A stretch of 64,000 nucleotides of DNA from contig NC_090942.1 of the NCBI RefSeq assembly GCF_040807025.1, positions 81,387,987 through 81,451,986 on the forward strand, given 5' to 3'. The notes below the pieces were generated by a model. It worked only from the letters and a program-made list of their open reading frames with translations. It made no database searches and was not told where the DNA came from. Each line of letters opens with the position of its first letter. Position 1 is the first letter of the stretch. This stretch comes from Struthio camelus (taxonomy: Eukaryota; Chordata; Aves; Struthioniformes; Struthionidae). Shown piece after piece: positions 36,801-50,100 of this stretch. A program made the position numbers and the translations under genes.

Positions 36801-39800
36801 ATGCTAAATGACTCATAATCATCAAAGAGAGATTTCCTGGTGCCACAGTTCCTATTTTATGGACCTTAATATGCAGTTTGAAGGCCCAAACACTCAATTT
36901 TCAGGGTTATTCCTTTGAGTTTATAGTAAAGGAATTATATTCTTGCTAACCCTCCCGATACTTACAGGAGAAGTATTTGAGTCACAAGATCTTCATAAAA
37001 TAACTGCCACGTCTACTTCACTGTTGTATAAAGTCCATATGGTGTAGTTACTATGTATTTATATGTCTACTGTCTTGTCTAGAAGTGCAGCTTCCTGGAT
37101 TCTACTGCAATTGTGAATGGTGAAACCTGATAAGATTCATGAAGGAGTGCAATATGGCTTTTTTAGAGTTTAATCAAAAGAATAAACATTTTTTCCTGTC
37201 CACTATTTTTTAGGGTTAAAAAGATAGATAAAGAAAAAGATCATTGTACACTTCTTACCTAGCTCTATCAGAGTGTTTTTTTTATTGAATATGTTATTTT
37301 ATCTCTCTGCATCATAAATGCAAAATGTAATTGCAAGGTTTGGCCCAGGAAGTTATTTTAAAGACCTTGAGTTGGTCACTTACTCTGTAAACCTCCCTCT
37401 CTTAAGAATATCTGTGGAATAGTTGCCTGAATGGAGCAGGAATGCTTCATCTCCATGAGTTTAATCAACATTAAAATTGGAGTAAATGCAATCAGAATGG
37501 GGTGTTTTTGTCCATGAGTAAGATGCTAGAAGGTGACATTTGTCCCCGCCTTAATTCAAATTAACTACCTTATGCATGTACAGGCTCAATGTAATAATCA
37601 CTGTATACAAGAGCACAGAGTCTTTTAATCTAGAAAGGTTTCTTATTATACAGAGACAACTGCATGCATGCTGAGGCCATTCAGTATTCCTGCTTCTAAT
37701 GTAGGAATGCAGATACACATACTTTGGTAAGCACACAGATTCCCTGCCAGTTGTTTTCTCTGGTCTAGTACTCCTAAAAATGCTCCACCTTTAGCCCTGT
37801 TCCTGTTATGAAGGCTTTCCTAGCCTACTTGCAGCTCTTCTAAGCACAGCTTGAAAATCTCTTGAGGTGGAGTGTGTTCTTCTTTATGCTCTACATACCA
37901 GTGCATGAGGACAGAAAACACCTATCCCGCTTTAATTGGTAGAATAAAATGAAATAAAACCTTTGAGATTCATATCCTTATTTCATATGCTGTCACCTTC
38001 ATCCGTGACTACCCAGCTGGTGGGGTTTCTTGTTGCTCTGCAGCACAGTTAGCTAAAGATGCCCATGACGGGGAGTGTGCCCAGGCTGCTTCATGTATGA
38101 AGTTTTCTGTGCTGGATTTGGTGACAGCCCAGCAAATGGGAAAAGCTTCTGAGCTGAACTGATGGTGTAAGATGATATACATTATTGTGTCTTACATCAG
38201 CATCTGAAACGCTAAGCTAGATTGCAGGGTGAGGTCATGGGAGCAGGAAATAGGGATAAGATTGAATAAAGGAAGGAAATATTCTTAATTTCCAGCATAT
38301 ATAAAGAATATGTGTTGTACAAGGCTACTACATGAGCATGAATATGAGTAAGATTTTTCTGCTATGTGCTTTGGTAAAGTAAGGTGAACTAGACAGTCGC
38401 TTTGCCATCAGTCTTGACTCTTCTTGTCGTTTCCTGACTATTTTAACAAGATATAAAAGCCGATAACAAAGATACAATATTGTATCTTGTACACTTGTTG
38501 AGACTGGAGCCAATTTGTATTTGTTGTATTGGTTGTTTGAGGAAAAATCCTTTTTCAGTTTATATCTCTTTAACTTGGCTTAGTAATTTGTGAGCCAAGC
38601 AGCAAATGAATAGGCCAAGAATAGGGTTCATATATTGCTTTTGGTTCTATCGCTTTTTCTCTGGAGTAACTACACCGATTGCAGAACTGTAGCACTGGGC
38701 CTAAGTCCTGGCCTGGAACAAATTCATGGGGCATGATTTTTGATTAACATTGAGAGTTCAAAATACGGATGAATCACAAGGTACTGAATATTGTCTGAGT
38801 CTCCTTAAGAGACCGTGCTATCATTTTCAGCTCTTTGTGATGTTAAAAGTTCTAGGAGAAGTGTCTTTAGCTGAGTTTGTAGTTAATGATTTTTTTGCAT
38901 GTTTTTACAGTGGGTTAATATTGATGTGCAGGCAATTACTGCAACTCTGCTAACCTGAGATGAGTTGCTAAGCCACAATAATTTATTCATGCACCTGTGC
39001 CTTAATAGTATGTTTATTCTGTGCTGGCAGTGCTGGAAAGGAGCTCTTGTAGTAGCTGCAGATTTCATTTATACCCAACATCAAGGAGAGATAAATATAA
39101 AATAGGTCAGAATTTTGTTTACCACTACCGAGATACACGTCCTAACCTCATCAGCATCTGCAGAGGCAGAGAATGGGCATAATGTGCTATAACAAGGGCT
39201 GTGCTGAAGCACACATGGAGTTTGGAAACCTCAGGTCTTTGAAGGGGGTGAGCCTGAAAAGGAGGGATGGGCAGGTCACCTGTTATGAGAAATTACTCCC
39301 CCAGTGTCCAGGGGTATGGCCATCCATAAGGCCGAAGAAGGACACTGCATTCATTTCACAGAGCTAGGAATGAATTGTCAGGTTTTCTATGCCCTTTGGA
39401 ATGCCGACTTACTTCTTCCGTCTGCCTCCTGTGGTTCTGCCCTTGGCCTGGTCCCATCAATCATAGGAGACACACACAGCACAGTGTTCTAGCTACAAGC
39501 TCATGAGCATAACTGTGAGCACAACATATATTTACAAACCAGTATATAGTTTTATGCCTATCTCTTGTTATATGAATCTCTTGTTATAGATATAACTCTT
39601 CTTCCCTGAGGGAAAGACTCAGGGAGTCTTAAAAGTCTCATGGCCTTATTCTATCCTCCTACTGCTGTGACTAGCAGGCACAACTGCAGATTAGCACTGA
39701 TCTGCTAAAGTGATGGCAGAACCCAGCTCTTTGCCTAGTCTGACTATGGCGGCATGAAAAGGTGGGAGCAAGAAAAAGAGGGACTGATGTCATTTCTAAG

Positions 39801-42386
39801 TCTGTTATCAAAATACGTTCCACCTACTAGAGTTGTCCAAGGAGAGAGTGGAGAAGCTTGAAATACACTTTTGCAGGCTGCTTGCCTTCCCTGAAAGGGA
39901 CTTGCATCTGTTCTTGGACATGGCTAGGCTGACCCCCTTCTTGACTCAGAGGTAAAAAAAAATAGAAGGTGCTCTCTCCCACATATTTATGTTGATTTTT
40001 GGTAATGCCAGCCCCTGCCCACAGCACAACACACAGTTCTGCCTGACGTGGGGAACAGAGTGCTTACCAGGGCTGGGCTGTCATAGTGGGTGTTGACAGA
40101 TGAGCTGTGGCGAATCTCATACCCAGCTGACTGCTCTGCTCGTCTCTTGGAAAGTCTCACTCTCTCCTCGCAGAGAACCCTCTCCCTCACAAGGAATGTA
40201 TGCCAGCAGCTTCAGTGAAGACTCCAGCAGTGTAGGCGAATCTCTCAATAGTATTTTTCCTATGAGACTCTTGGGGAGACGGGAATTGTTGCTTCTAAAT
40301 GAAAAGGTCACATGGAAATGAATTCTTGATATTAAATCTTGTGAAAGCCTCTTGCTCAGCAGACAAGAAGTTGATATGGCAACAGTATTTTTGCAATGGT
40401 ACAAACATTCATGCCAGGACCTTGGAGTGCCTGTCACGTGGCTCTTGACCCTTTTCAGTAATGCAGATCTGGTGCTCATGTCACACATGTCACCTGTGTC
40501 AGATACAGTGATGGAGAGTGGGGTGACACTGGGGGCTAATAAAATAGACTGGGATAGAGTTGCCAGGGATCTGCAGATGCTTCCAGAAAGACTTACCTGA
40601 GAGGGATATGAGAAGGAGAAGAGCTGAATGAGCAGCAGCATTCCCCATGTTCCCGTGGGCCTCAGTCAGACGACATGGCAATTAGAGCGAACCTTGCAGT
40701 CTCCCTGTATTGACTTTGCTGGAGAAGGCCGGGGATTGAAGGCTGTGCAAAGTCCTCTGTTAGTCTGGAAATGCCTGAGCCAGAGGTGACTGTCAAAAGT
40801 GATGTCTTAGCTAAACCACACTAATTGAGGACCAAAGCAGGCTAGGGGAAGCCACTAAGGCAAGGCACTGGGCTGCAGATAACCCCCAAAGGCAAGACTT
40901 CTTGGGCAAGCTGTCAGTTGCAAGGACTGTGGTGGCTGCCTGTTAGAGACATAGTCCGGGGAGTAATGGAAGATGCTGGAATGGAGAAATACAGAAGTGC
41001 TGCATCATGTTTTGGTGCTTGGAGGTCTGTGCTTATGATGAGGAGGGGAAGTAAACTCTACCTGTGGATGTTAGGGATTATTCTGTGGTGTGTGATTGAG
41101 ATTGCTCCAAACTATGGGGTGGAGAGGAGAGGAAGGAGGGTCATCTCAAAATTGCTAAACATCTGAGGGAAGATGCCTAGTGGGGCTGTAAAGGAAAATG
41201 CAGGTGGCTATTCTATGGTATGACCCCCAGCTGGGGGAACGTTACTGCACAGCTTTGCAAACAGAGGCTCCACAGGAGGACTGCAGAGGCATAAGTGCTC
41301 TGCAAGCTCTTACTTTAAGCTAAGGAGCAGGCCTCCCCAAATGTACCTAACATGTATAGAACTTTCTGCCATTGCAGAGTCATCTTAGATCAAGATACTT
41401 AAAATAAACACATAAATCTAGCTTCCAAAACCCCTATTTAGTCAACAAAATAAAGATGAGCTTGTAAAGATGACTTTGGGTTGGCTCAACTTTTCTGCAA
41501 ATTAAGCCACTTGTTTAAGTGATTAACTGTGACTTTCAAGACATCTTGAAGAAACACTTCTGAAAATCACTGCCAGAAAGAATGGCTGTGAATCCTGCCT
41601 CATACACACAAATAGCCTTTTGAAATCAGAATGCGGTTTTCCTTCTCCACAACTCTCTAGAACCAACATGCTGTTTGCCGTGCTGGAAGCCAGTTAGATA
41701 AATAAAAAATATTATTACAAATTCGTAGTGAGTATGTGCCTGAATTACCAGAGACAGAATCCCCTTCTTGCCTCTACTGGCTACAGATAAGGAAAGATTA
41801 CTTATGTCTGTGGGTACCTCATAAGTACCTACATCCAGGCACCCACACAGAAAAACAGACAATGCTTTCAGAAAGGGTGACTTCAAATTAATGACTAAAA
41901 AATACTAAAGCAGCTGTTTTTAGTAGAATAACGGGAGGAAAGAAGAAGCTGTTTGAATGTATCTAGAGATGGGGGGCAGGGGAGGGAAAGTAGATTTGCA
42001 GATTGGTCTTCTCCATCTCAGTAAAAGCAATTTTCTGCTTTCATTGAACTGATCATATCAGGGGATTATTTTTAGACAAATAAATGATGTGATTTAAACA
42101 TAAAAATACTGACTATAGCTATATAGAAAATGGCTCATTATAGAACATACAGGCATTTATTCTGCAGTAACTCTACACACCTCTCTGCTTTTAGTAGAAT
42201 CAACTTAAAATTCAAGCCTCTCAGAGAACGTGCTCCTGAGGAACGAGTCCTCCTTGCTAAAACCCAGGGGGGTTGTAAACACACAGTTGTAAATACACTG
42301 GCAAAGATCATCGTCCTTGCCTTTGCAAACAGAGCTATTCATTTAGCCATGGCACTCTTCATCTGAGTACCTACAAACCCACATAC
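30867..42386 (-). other. GPR19: Predicted GPR19 5' intron(s)
   Basis: An 11.5-kb non-coding stretch between the acceptor at 30867 and the candidate donor at 42386. Intermediate non-coding exons cannot be excluded. Contents noted: a signal-peptide-like open frame with a strong donor at 40597-40648 (minus) and a 174-codon open frame overlapping it in another frame (40641-40117, minus). Nothing else is recognisable. Confidence 0.4.
40597..40648 (-). CDS. Candidate first coding exon with signal-peptide-like sequence (unidentified)
   Basis: On the minus strand a well-placed ATG (AACATGG, good Kozak context) starts MGNAAAHSALLLLISLS, then one extra base, then an optimal donor CTCAG|gtaagt. A short first exon with a hydrophobic leucine-rich start and a phase-1 donor is the classic form for secreted or Ig-type membrane proteins. 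I found no matching next exon. If it were spliced to the GPR19 acceptor, the frame would give EPEQKTWL and stop, so it would act only as a uORF. It may be chance. Confidence 0.2.
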
Positions 42387-42650
42387 CTGCTCCAAAGTGT
42401 AATCCCAGAAGTGCTTGTCTCTTCCTCTGCTTGTAATCCCCTGTGAAGGCACCGCTGGGAAGGTGCCAGTCATACTGGAAACCATGAAGTACGTTCATGT
42501 CTGTAGCTGTCTCAGCCCGGATTTGTAAACCTCGTTGAGGGGCAGGGTATGCTGCACTTCTCCCCTGATGGAGGAAAAAATGACGTTTTGCAGGGCTGGC
42601 TGCTGCCACCCGTCTCTTCCCGAGGCGCTGCTAACCTGTCACGCGGGATC
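42387..42650 (-). other. GPR19: Predicted GPR19 5' non-coding exon
   Basis: On the minus strand the left flank of the CpG island ends in a good donor, GAGCAG|gtatgt (intron starts at 42386). Transcription starting inside the island and running toward GPR19 would use it. The exon would carry upstream ATGs, including one at 42609 with 74 open codons and then one base before the donor. The 5' end is not defined by sequence alone. Confidence 0.35.
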
Positions 42651-43040
42651 ATGTGGCTTTTCCTGCGCGGGGTCTGGCAGCCCCCAGCCCTCCCCGTCTC
42701 CCGCCCTCGGAGCCGCCGGGCGGGCAGCCCTGGCAGGGCGGAGAGTCGCCCGGTGCCAGGCGGCAGCGCGGCGGGGGCGGCGCGGGGGGGCGGCGCGGCG
42801 CCCGTCAGCACCACGGACAGCGGCGCGGCCCCGCCGGGCGATCTACAGCCCTGCCCGCCCGGCGCGCGGTGCGCGGTGCGCGCAGCCCGGGCCGGGGTGG
42901 GGGGGACCCTGCGGAGCTGCCCCCCTCCTGCGCTCGGCTGCCAGCGCTGACGTCCCGGTTGCTATGGCGAGGGGCGACCGCTCGGGAGGCTGCTTGTCTG
43001 CGGCGATGGTCGCCATGGGAGAGGGAGGTGGAGAGAATAT
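42500..43040 (-). promoter_or_regulatory. GPR19: CpG island, probable GPR19 promoter
   Basis: This is the only strongly GC- and CpG-rich block in the window. It has GC boxes (GGGGCGG at 42774-42780 and 42787-42793), many CGCG runs and no TATA box in place. A CRE-like TGACGT lies at 42948-42953, and an X-box-like GTTGCTATGGCGA, resembling RFX sites, lies at 42958-42970. Its location upstream of minus-strand GPR19 and the donor at 42386 suggest the direction, but CpG promoters are often bidirectional and a plus-strand transcript is possible. Open frames in the block reflect GC content and are not genes. Confidence 0.6.
42948..42970. promoter_or_regulatory. CRE-like site next to X-box-like site
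   Basis: TGACGT (CREB/ATF half-palindrome core) is followed four bases later by GTTGCTATGGCGA, which matches the left half and centre of the RFX X-box. The close spacing of CRE and X-box is reminiscent of the paired arrangement used by RFX and CREB/ATF factors. Assignment is by motif only. Confidence 0.35.
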
Positions 43041-45119
43041 TTAATTAGCTTCCTTTGGGAATTTCTCTGTCTTTTTTCTTTTTCTTTTTTTAATTACCAT
43101 GTGGATACCGAAACTCATTATGGAAAAAAAAAAAGAAAGAAAGAAATCAGAGTGTCTGGGCCCCTCACTTAGTGTTGGACACCTTTTTTTCTTATGGGGA
43201 AGGCACTGACACCATTGCCCCATGTTCTCTGCCACATACACTTTGTCAAGAAACAGAGAAGTGACAAACCTCCCTAAATCTCCATATGGAGCCTCTCACA
43301 AAAGTTTGTCCCACAGAACTACAAGAGCTCTGTAAATTATATTACTCGGTAAGTTTAAAGAAGGAGCATATCGTTTTAGTCTTTATAGAAACTTTCTGTC
43401 TGTGAGCTAACCAAGGAAATTGTTTGGTGTTTTGATTTCTGTTGTTTCAGCACTGATCATTGGGTGCACTGGCTGACTGAATGAGTGAAGGCTAACTCAA
43501 AAGCTGGATATTTCCCCCCACCCCCTTTTTTGAATTTTCAGTAGAGAAACCCAAGTATAACTTTGTAATTTTTATTACATGTTTCAGGGCAGAGAAAGGA
43601 AAGGGCAATTGCTTATTGAAAGCTGTTGTCAAGGAAGAATGGTGAACTGAACACCATCTTTTTTTGGGGTCTAATTACTACCATATATGATGGGAATTAA
43701 GTTAGATATATGGAATAGTTTCTCTACAATGAATGACTGGAGTAGGCTAGGATCTAGTTAGAAACGAGTAAGGTATAGGTGGATTTAATAGAGGTCTACA
43801 ACACAGTTATGACATGGAAATTGTGAATAGAGATTAGCTTTTCCTCTTCTCTTCCAACACAATAACTTGTTGGAAGGGGCATCAAATACAGGAATCTGGT
43901 TCAAAATATACAGAAGGGGGTGACTCCTAATAAGAAAGGTGTAGCTCTACGGCACTCCTTGCTACAGGATGGTGCAGGTGCAGAATTTCACGCAGATTTC
44001 AGGGGATATTGGACAAATATCTGGAAGGTACTAAGGAGATCTAAGCAGACCTAAATTGTCCTAAATGGACGAGCCTCATCAGTTTCAGAAAATCCTCTGA
44101 GCTCAAAATAGTTGGAGGTTGGGAGAACTCTTGGAGGAAGTGTTGTACATGCTTGCTCTGTCCTTACTCTTCCATGAGCATCTGCTTTTATCCTCTGTTG
44201 GAGGTAGGACACTGGGAAAGACCCTGGACCTAAGCCAGTACGACTGTATTTATTTGAAATGTTTTCCTTTTTGTTCTGCTAAGTTTGTTTCTGCACGATG
44301 GTCAGTGATGTTGCCATAGTTGTTTTTTTTAATGAACAAAATGTTATCTTGTCTATCTATTTAGTGCCTCCCTAAAGATAACTGGCTAATGCTGAAGCTG
44401 GCTGAGAAGCTGGAAGTATTATTGTGCATCATGGCCTTCCTGGGGTACAGCCTGAATAAAAAGTCCCACACAGCATAACTCTGTCAGAGTCAGCAACCTT
44501 TTGCTGGAAGAGGACTCAGATAGAACTTCAAAGGCCTCAGGAAATGATAGTGTTTCTCACTAGCTGAAGTGTGCAAGCTAGCACAAAATAAATCCATACT
44601 CCATGAAGGGCTCTTGTGAAGAACGATGCATCCATAATGATATATTACAAATGCTTTTTCAGCCAATTCCAACATTTCAAATCCCGTGATATGTTGCGAA
44701 GTATCTATGTTTTTGTTTCTTTGCTTTAATGCAGGAGAAAAACTGTGTAAAGTTCACAAGCTCAGGTAGCAGCCAGTTAGCCACGTTTACTAAACAAGAA
44801 GTGACCATAAGCAGTGATGCTCATTCTGATCAGCTTCTGCAATTCAGAATGTAGGGAGTAACTGAGAGAGGAATGTGAACTGCTTAAAGAGGTGTTACTC
44901 CATAGCCTCTTGACAATCATTGATCATATTGTTTACTCAGGACGGTAAAGTCAGAACAAACTGATCCTGCTCCCTTTGAACTCAATAGCAACATTTTCAT
45001 TAACTGATACCGTGCAACATCAATCAGGTAAATGGCCTCAGGGGAGTCATCCCAAAATCACAACAAATGGAGCATCAGTAGTGCGGCAGGTGGGTCCTTA
45101 GGTCCAAGGTGCAAAGCCA

Positions 45120-45144
45120 CTCACTTGCTCACATTAGCAAGTGA
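45120..45144. repeat. Short inverted repeat, 9-bp stem
   Basis: TCACTTGCT and AGCAAGTGA flank a six-base loop (CACATT). The stem is perfect but too short for a microRNA precursor. Confidence 0.5.
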
Positions 45145-47157
45145 TTCTAGCCAGATGAACAGGAACATGTAGGAGGACACTTAATTCACCACGGCCCCAA
45201 GGACAAGCATCACTGCTTTCTGCCGTCCATGCAATGAACTACACAAAGTTCTGTCAGACTCTTGCAGCTAACTATTTTGTGGCCACTGTTATAAGTTTTT
45301 GTGCAAAAGAAAAGATCTTTTCTGTCAGGTTGCAAATAACACTTTTATCTCACAAGAATATAGGCCTGGATCTTAAAGAAATTCAGCTCTACATGCCAGT
45401 TTATGAATACCACTAAGTTATTCATTTTGCAGTTCTCATTGTACTGGGGTTGGACCAGTGAAATGCAAAAATGTTTACATCTTTATAACTATCACAATAA
45501 TTTTATAAGGTTTTGGTGGGAATGTGATTTTTCAAATACTTCTACAATATATCTTTGCTCAGTTAGAATGTGGAGGACACATGTTAATGGCAGCTTGACC
45601 ATACAGCAGCTTCATTTCCAAATATTTCAAACTATATATTTCAAACCTTGCTAATTTATCCCAGCAGGCTTCTTTTCTTCTGCTTTCCATCCTGCGATTA
45701 TCAGTGAGAGAGAAAGATTATCATATTTTTCACCTTCTTTCAAGTTTGATTTCCATAGTAGAAACTGAAGGTGAAGGAAGATTATTACCAGACAATACTT
45801 GTCTTGATGGACTATTGCATGAGGACAGTGAAACTGCTGTACTGAGTCACACAATTGTTCCTCTAGTTTAGGGATACAACCTTTGGCAGTGATACATGCA
45901 CAACGTTTTGAAAGAAGACATAAAAACATAATAGTTATTTCTGATATGCACTTTCTCTTTCTAACCACTCGGGCACTCTAGTGGCTGTTGAATTGTTTAA
46001 GCCTTTATAAAATCCAGGTACATCATTTCAATACTGATAAACTGGAAGAGAGGTGAGCTTGTACAGCTCATACGGCATTTCCAGAAAGCCTGAAACATTA
46101 GTTGTTCTTATTGTTTGGAGACCATCGCTTCTCTGACAAGACCTAATCATATTCTCAACAAGTTTGTCCTGAATGGCTTAGGTTGTTCCGCATCAGATGC
46201 TGATTATTCCCAGAGCCACAGCTGCTGTTGATTATTTTGAAGCTGCCTTTGCAGTGCAAAGCAATTCTCGCTTAGTGAGGATCTGTTTTGAATTGTGCGC
46301 ATGTTTCACCAAAGCTGGAAGTAAATCTCACAGTCATTTTTTTGGCATCTGTCACATTCCTGATATTAAAGAATCTTTTATTCCTGTCTCTGAGATCAGT
46401 GACAAACAGTAACGGAGACGTCAGGTCTCCCAAATGACACCTGACTGTAGACAAAAAGGCACTCTGTGCACTCATTGCTAGAAAGTTTGTTTTAGTGAGT
46501 AGGGTGAGGCATGGAAATAAATTATACAAAGAGATATGAGGTAATAGGTGCAAATTAAAATATGTGGCATGTTGTACCTTCTATGTATCGGGACCATTAT
46601 GCCTGAGGTACTCCAAGCGGCACATATGCAGACTGTACTTGTTGGGTCAGACAGTGGGCATGCAGCTTTGATTTATGCACAAGCCCAAATTCTGGTTGAT
46701 CACCTCCTGAGCTTTTTCATTCTGGTCAATGGGACCAAGCTTTGGTGCTTCACACACAGGGGACGTTAGCTCTGGGGAGCTGGAATGGAGATGGAATGGA
46801 GCATGAAGATTGCACAAGAATCAGTCATTAAATTCCTGTCTTGGTTGATGGCCAAGTGCAGTTTGGGATGCGTCATTTACCCTCTCTGTGCCAAGTCCTG
46901 AGCTCAGGAACACTGGAGCAAATTCAGAGTGGCTTCACTGAAGCTACATGGCAAAATCCAAAATGTTACTCGTTTTACTCCATGTATTTGCTAGTTGCCT
47001 TCGGGCTGAACTTGGTTCAGAGGTTTGAGAACTCAGTCCAGTATGTGAATTACTCTGCTTTCTCTAACTGCACTGAATTTCAGCCTGCTTTTGTGTGAAG
47101 GGCAGGTGACCTGAAATACCTCAGACTGGATCCCTGGGGATTATTAAGTCTAGTGTG

Positions 47158-47181
47158 AATCGTGCCCCCAAAGGCACGATT
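47158..47181. repeat. Short inverted repeat, 9-bp stem
   Basis: AATCGTGCC and GGCACGATT flank a six-base loop (CCCAAA). The stem is perfect and contains CpGs in an AT-rich background. It resembles a bacterial terminator only by shape and has no T run; function is unknown. Confidence 0.5.
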
Positions 47182-50100
47182 GATAGCACATCAAGAGTTG
47201 TGTATTTTGACTTTGTTTGTCATTTTCACCTGTTTAAATCCCAACAGCAGCTTAGAGTATAGCTAGAAATGTCCCCCAGTTGAGCTAAAACTCTGCTTAG
47301 CTGTGTTCAGACCCCTGAAAGGCCACAGACCCATGAAGGAAAAGTTCTGACCGTTTTCTTCAAGAAGAAGTCAAGTTCCAGGATAACAAGTTCTGGAGAC
47401 ATCTTATCTCTGTTTGGTGTGGAAATATGAGGCTGTCTGAAGGAAATACAGCTCAGTTAGTCTTGTTTGTTTTCAGAAAACCTGGGGAATGCCTAGATTG
47501 ATTTTACTTAATCAAGACTTAATAAGAACTAGTTTTCTTTCCCAGTTCACTCCCCAAGCACTGCATATAAAGCAACACTCACCGGGCCTTGAAGCTAATA
47601 TGTTGTATTAAGCATATTTCGTGTGACCTACTTGCACAGAGTGCAGCTGGGATGAGCTGAATTTCAGTGTTTGTGGCAGTCATATTTGCTATAGTCTTTA
47701 ATTAATGCATAGATTTGAAACAGAGGGAGGACTGAAGCTAATGTGTTCCTCCAAAACCAGCTGTAAGGCCTGCATCTGCCTTAAAGAAGTGATTTCCCTG
47801 GAGACACTGATGTCTTGCTCAAACACAGGCCTCAACCACTTGGTGATGGCAAAGTCAGGTCAGCAGGATGCTTCTGGGAACAGAAAAGGCTCCTGACAGT
47901 GCCCATCAGGGATGCCCACATGGGAGGGATGCTGTAAAGGACACCATAGCAAGCACAACTGGCTGGTAGGAGGGATAAATCAGTGTGAATGAAAATGGGA
48001 TAACAAACGATTCTTTTAATTTGACATGCACTCCTGAAATTGAGCAGTTTTTTTTTTGCAAGACTGAGCAGGAGATCTTTTTTGGATTGTTTAGGTGCCT
48101 ACTTTGTACTTAGCAGAGCCAAAAGAGATGTATACTTTCTTTTGCAGAGCAATCTCTTTTGCTTTAGATTATTGGGAGAGAGGCTACAGAAATGATCTAC
48201 CTTTTCTGAGTCAGAGGTTCATGGCTTACTTTGCGGGCTTTGTGTGGTGGTGATGCCCCCAGAAAACCCCAGATAAACAAACAAAAACCCAAACAAGCCC
48301 CCAAAGCTAGGAATTACATTGATTTGTCTACTTTCAAGCAAGAAGATTAGATCACTCTAGGCTTCCCAGACTCTCCTTAGAAGGACTACCCCCATTATAA
48401 ATTTAACATGGTTATCAATACGCTTAAGGACTAGTTTCCCACTGTGTTGACCCTGCTTTATATCAGTGCTACTTTGCTGGGCTGAAGCAATGTAAACTTT
48501 GGATAGAGAACAGGCCTAATTTTATATGGGTATAGGGGATGAGGAGCAGGGTTCTTCAGCTGCTGTGCTGTGTGTCCTGTCAGACCAAGGCTGTGTCCAG
48601 CTGTGAAGTGTGGGCTACAAATTGTCGCAGCAACATGGAGATTTCCCTGAGTGCCTTGGGCAGGGGCCCAAGGACGACGGGTATTTCAACAAATGATCTT
48701 ATTACAGAGCTGTCTTACAGTCCACAGACCTATCATAGCCACAAAATAACAAGTTAGCTGCATCCTGCTAAACAGTAGCCCTTAATCCTCAGCATCTTTC
48801 ACTCAGTGGAGTAGGACTTTTTCATCAGAAACAGTGAGCTAAAAATGAATTAGGCAGTGAGGAGACCAAGTCTCATGGGAGGCCAGGGAGGGTAACTAGC
48901 CACATTAGTGCAGAAGTGTCTCTTGAAAATAGGAGCGTAGCTTTGTTTCCAACATAGGCCTTGGTGTGCTGAAGACAGCAACGCTCAAACACATTTCCAA
49001 AATCTGGGCCAAATTCTGATGATATCTATTATATATATGGGGAAAACTGAATCAAAAGGAAATGAACAATCATTAGAGCTATAAATTGAGCCCTTATCAA
49101 TAGTTAACATTAAAAATATCCTCCTCAGTTGACCTAAGTAAATAATGAAGTAGGACATTTTTCTTTTTTTAACCATAATTAACATGGACTTATTGAGTTT
49201 TCCCAAGACAAAAATCTAAACTGGAAAGATCAGTCATTTAAATTCTTCTATAGGCATTTTAAAATATTCACATTTACTGCATTGGTCATTTTCAGACATT
49301 TTTGCATAAAATCCTTGCCTTGCTTGGTCGGTGGCTTGTCTCCACTTGGGTGAAGGAAGGCCAGGAGCAGCTTAAATCTACATGGGGTCACAGGGACCTG
49401 CTCATCTCATGGACTTCCTCCTCATGCTGCCTTTTTAAGCATATAGAAAGATACCTTTGCTATGATGGAGTCTGATTAGCAGATCTGACAGAGGACTGAG
49501 GTGTTCTGCATGGTGTAATTGCTATTGCTCACACCTCTTTGGGTCAGGCTTGGCTGACAATGACTGCTGGAAAATCAAGTTCTACCTATTTCCTCCAAAA
49601 GAAGCAGCCAGTCAATGTTAGCAAGGAAAAGGCTCTTCCAGAAATGCTCCTGGCAGGCTTGCTCTCAGCCCGATCTCATTCTCCATAAAGTCAGCAGAAA
49701 AACTCCCACTGATTTCAGTAAGGAAATCATTTCTTACTCTGGAACTTTCTGCTTGAGGCTTTATCTTAAGGTTACATGCATAAATAACTTTTACAGGGTT
49801 AATAAATGATGACTTGATTCTTATAGACCTCCCCCAAAGGTCAAAAGGTTGCTTACAACACCCTATAAAACACCTTTGACTGATGTACTTACAGCATCCA
49901 TGATAAATTCTGCTGATATGTGTATCACGCCCATCAATCTTTTATAAAGTATTTGTAAACGTAATATTACTATAAATCTTGACTCACAAATCAAGTAACT
50001 TCCTTGTCAGAAAGCTGGGCATGAAGCTTGGAAACTCAAGTCATTTTTGGTATCTGCAGTACAATCTCAGTTGGTGGATTGAACATTCTTTCATTTGTGA

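Noticed and set aside
40117..40641. 174-codon minus-strand open frame starting MLLLIQLFSFSYPSQ
   Set aside because: The leader-like start is an out-of-frame reading of a pyrimidine-rich stretch ending in a splice-donor-like site; the rest resembles nothing known. The alternative frame at 40597-40648 is more plausible and is reported instead.
42535..43048. Plus-strand open frames of 131-169 codons rich in Ala, Gly, Pro and Arg, and a 100-codon minus-strand frame
   Set aside because: They lie in the CpG island, where stop codons are rare; composition explains them and no domain is visible.
45120..45144. Hairpin considered as a microRNA precursor
   Set aside because: The stem is only 9 bp; precursors need about 25-30 paired bases.
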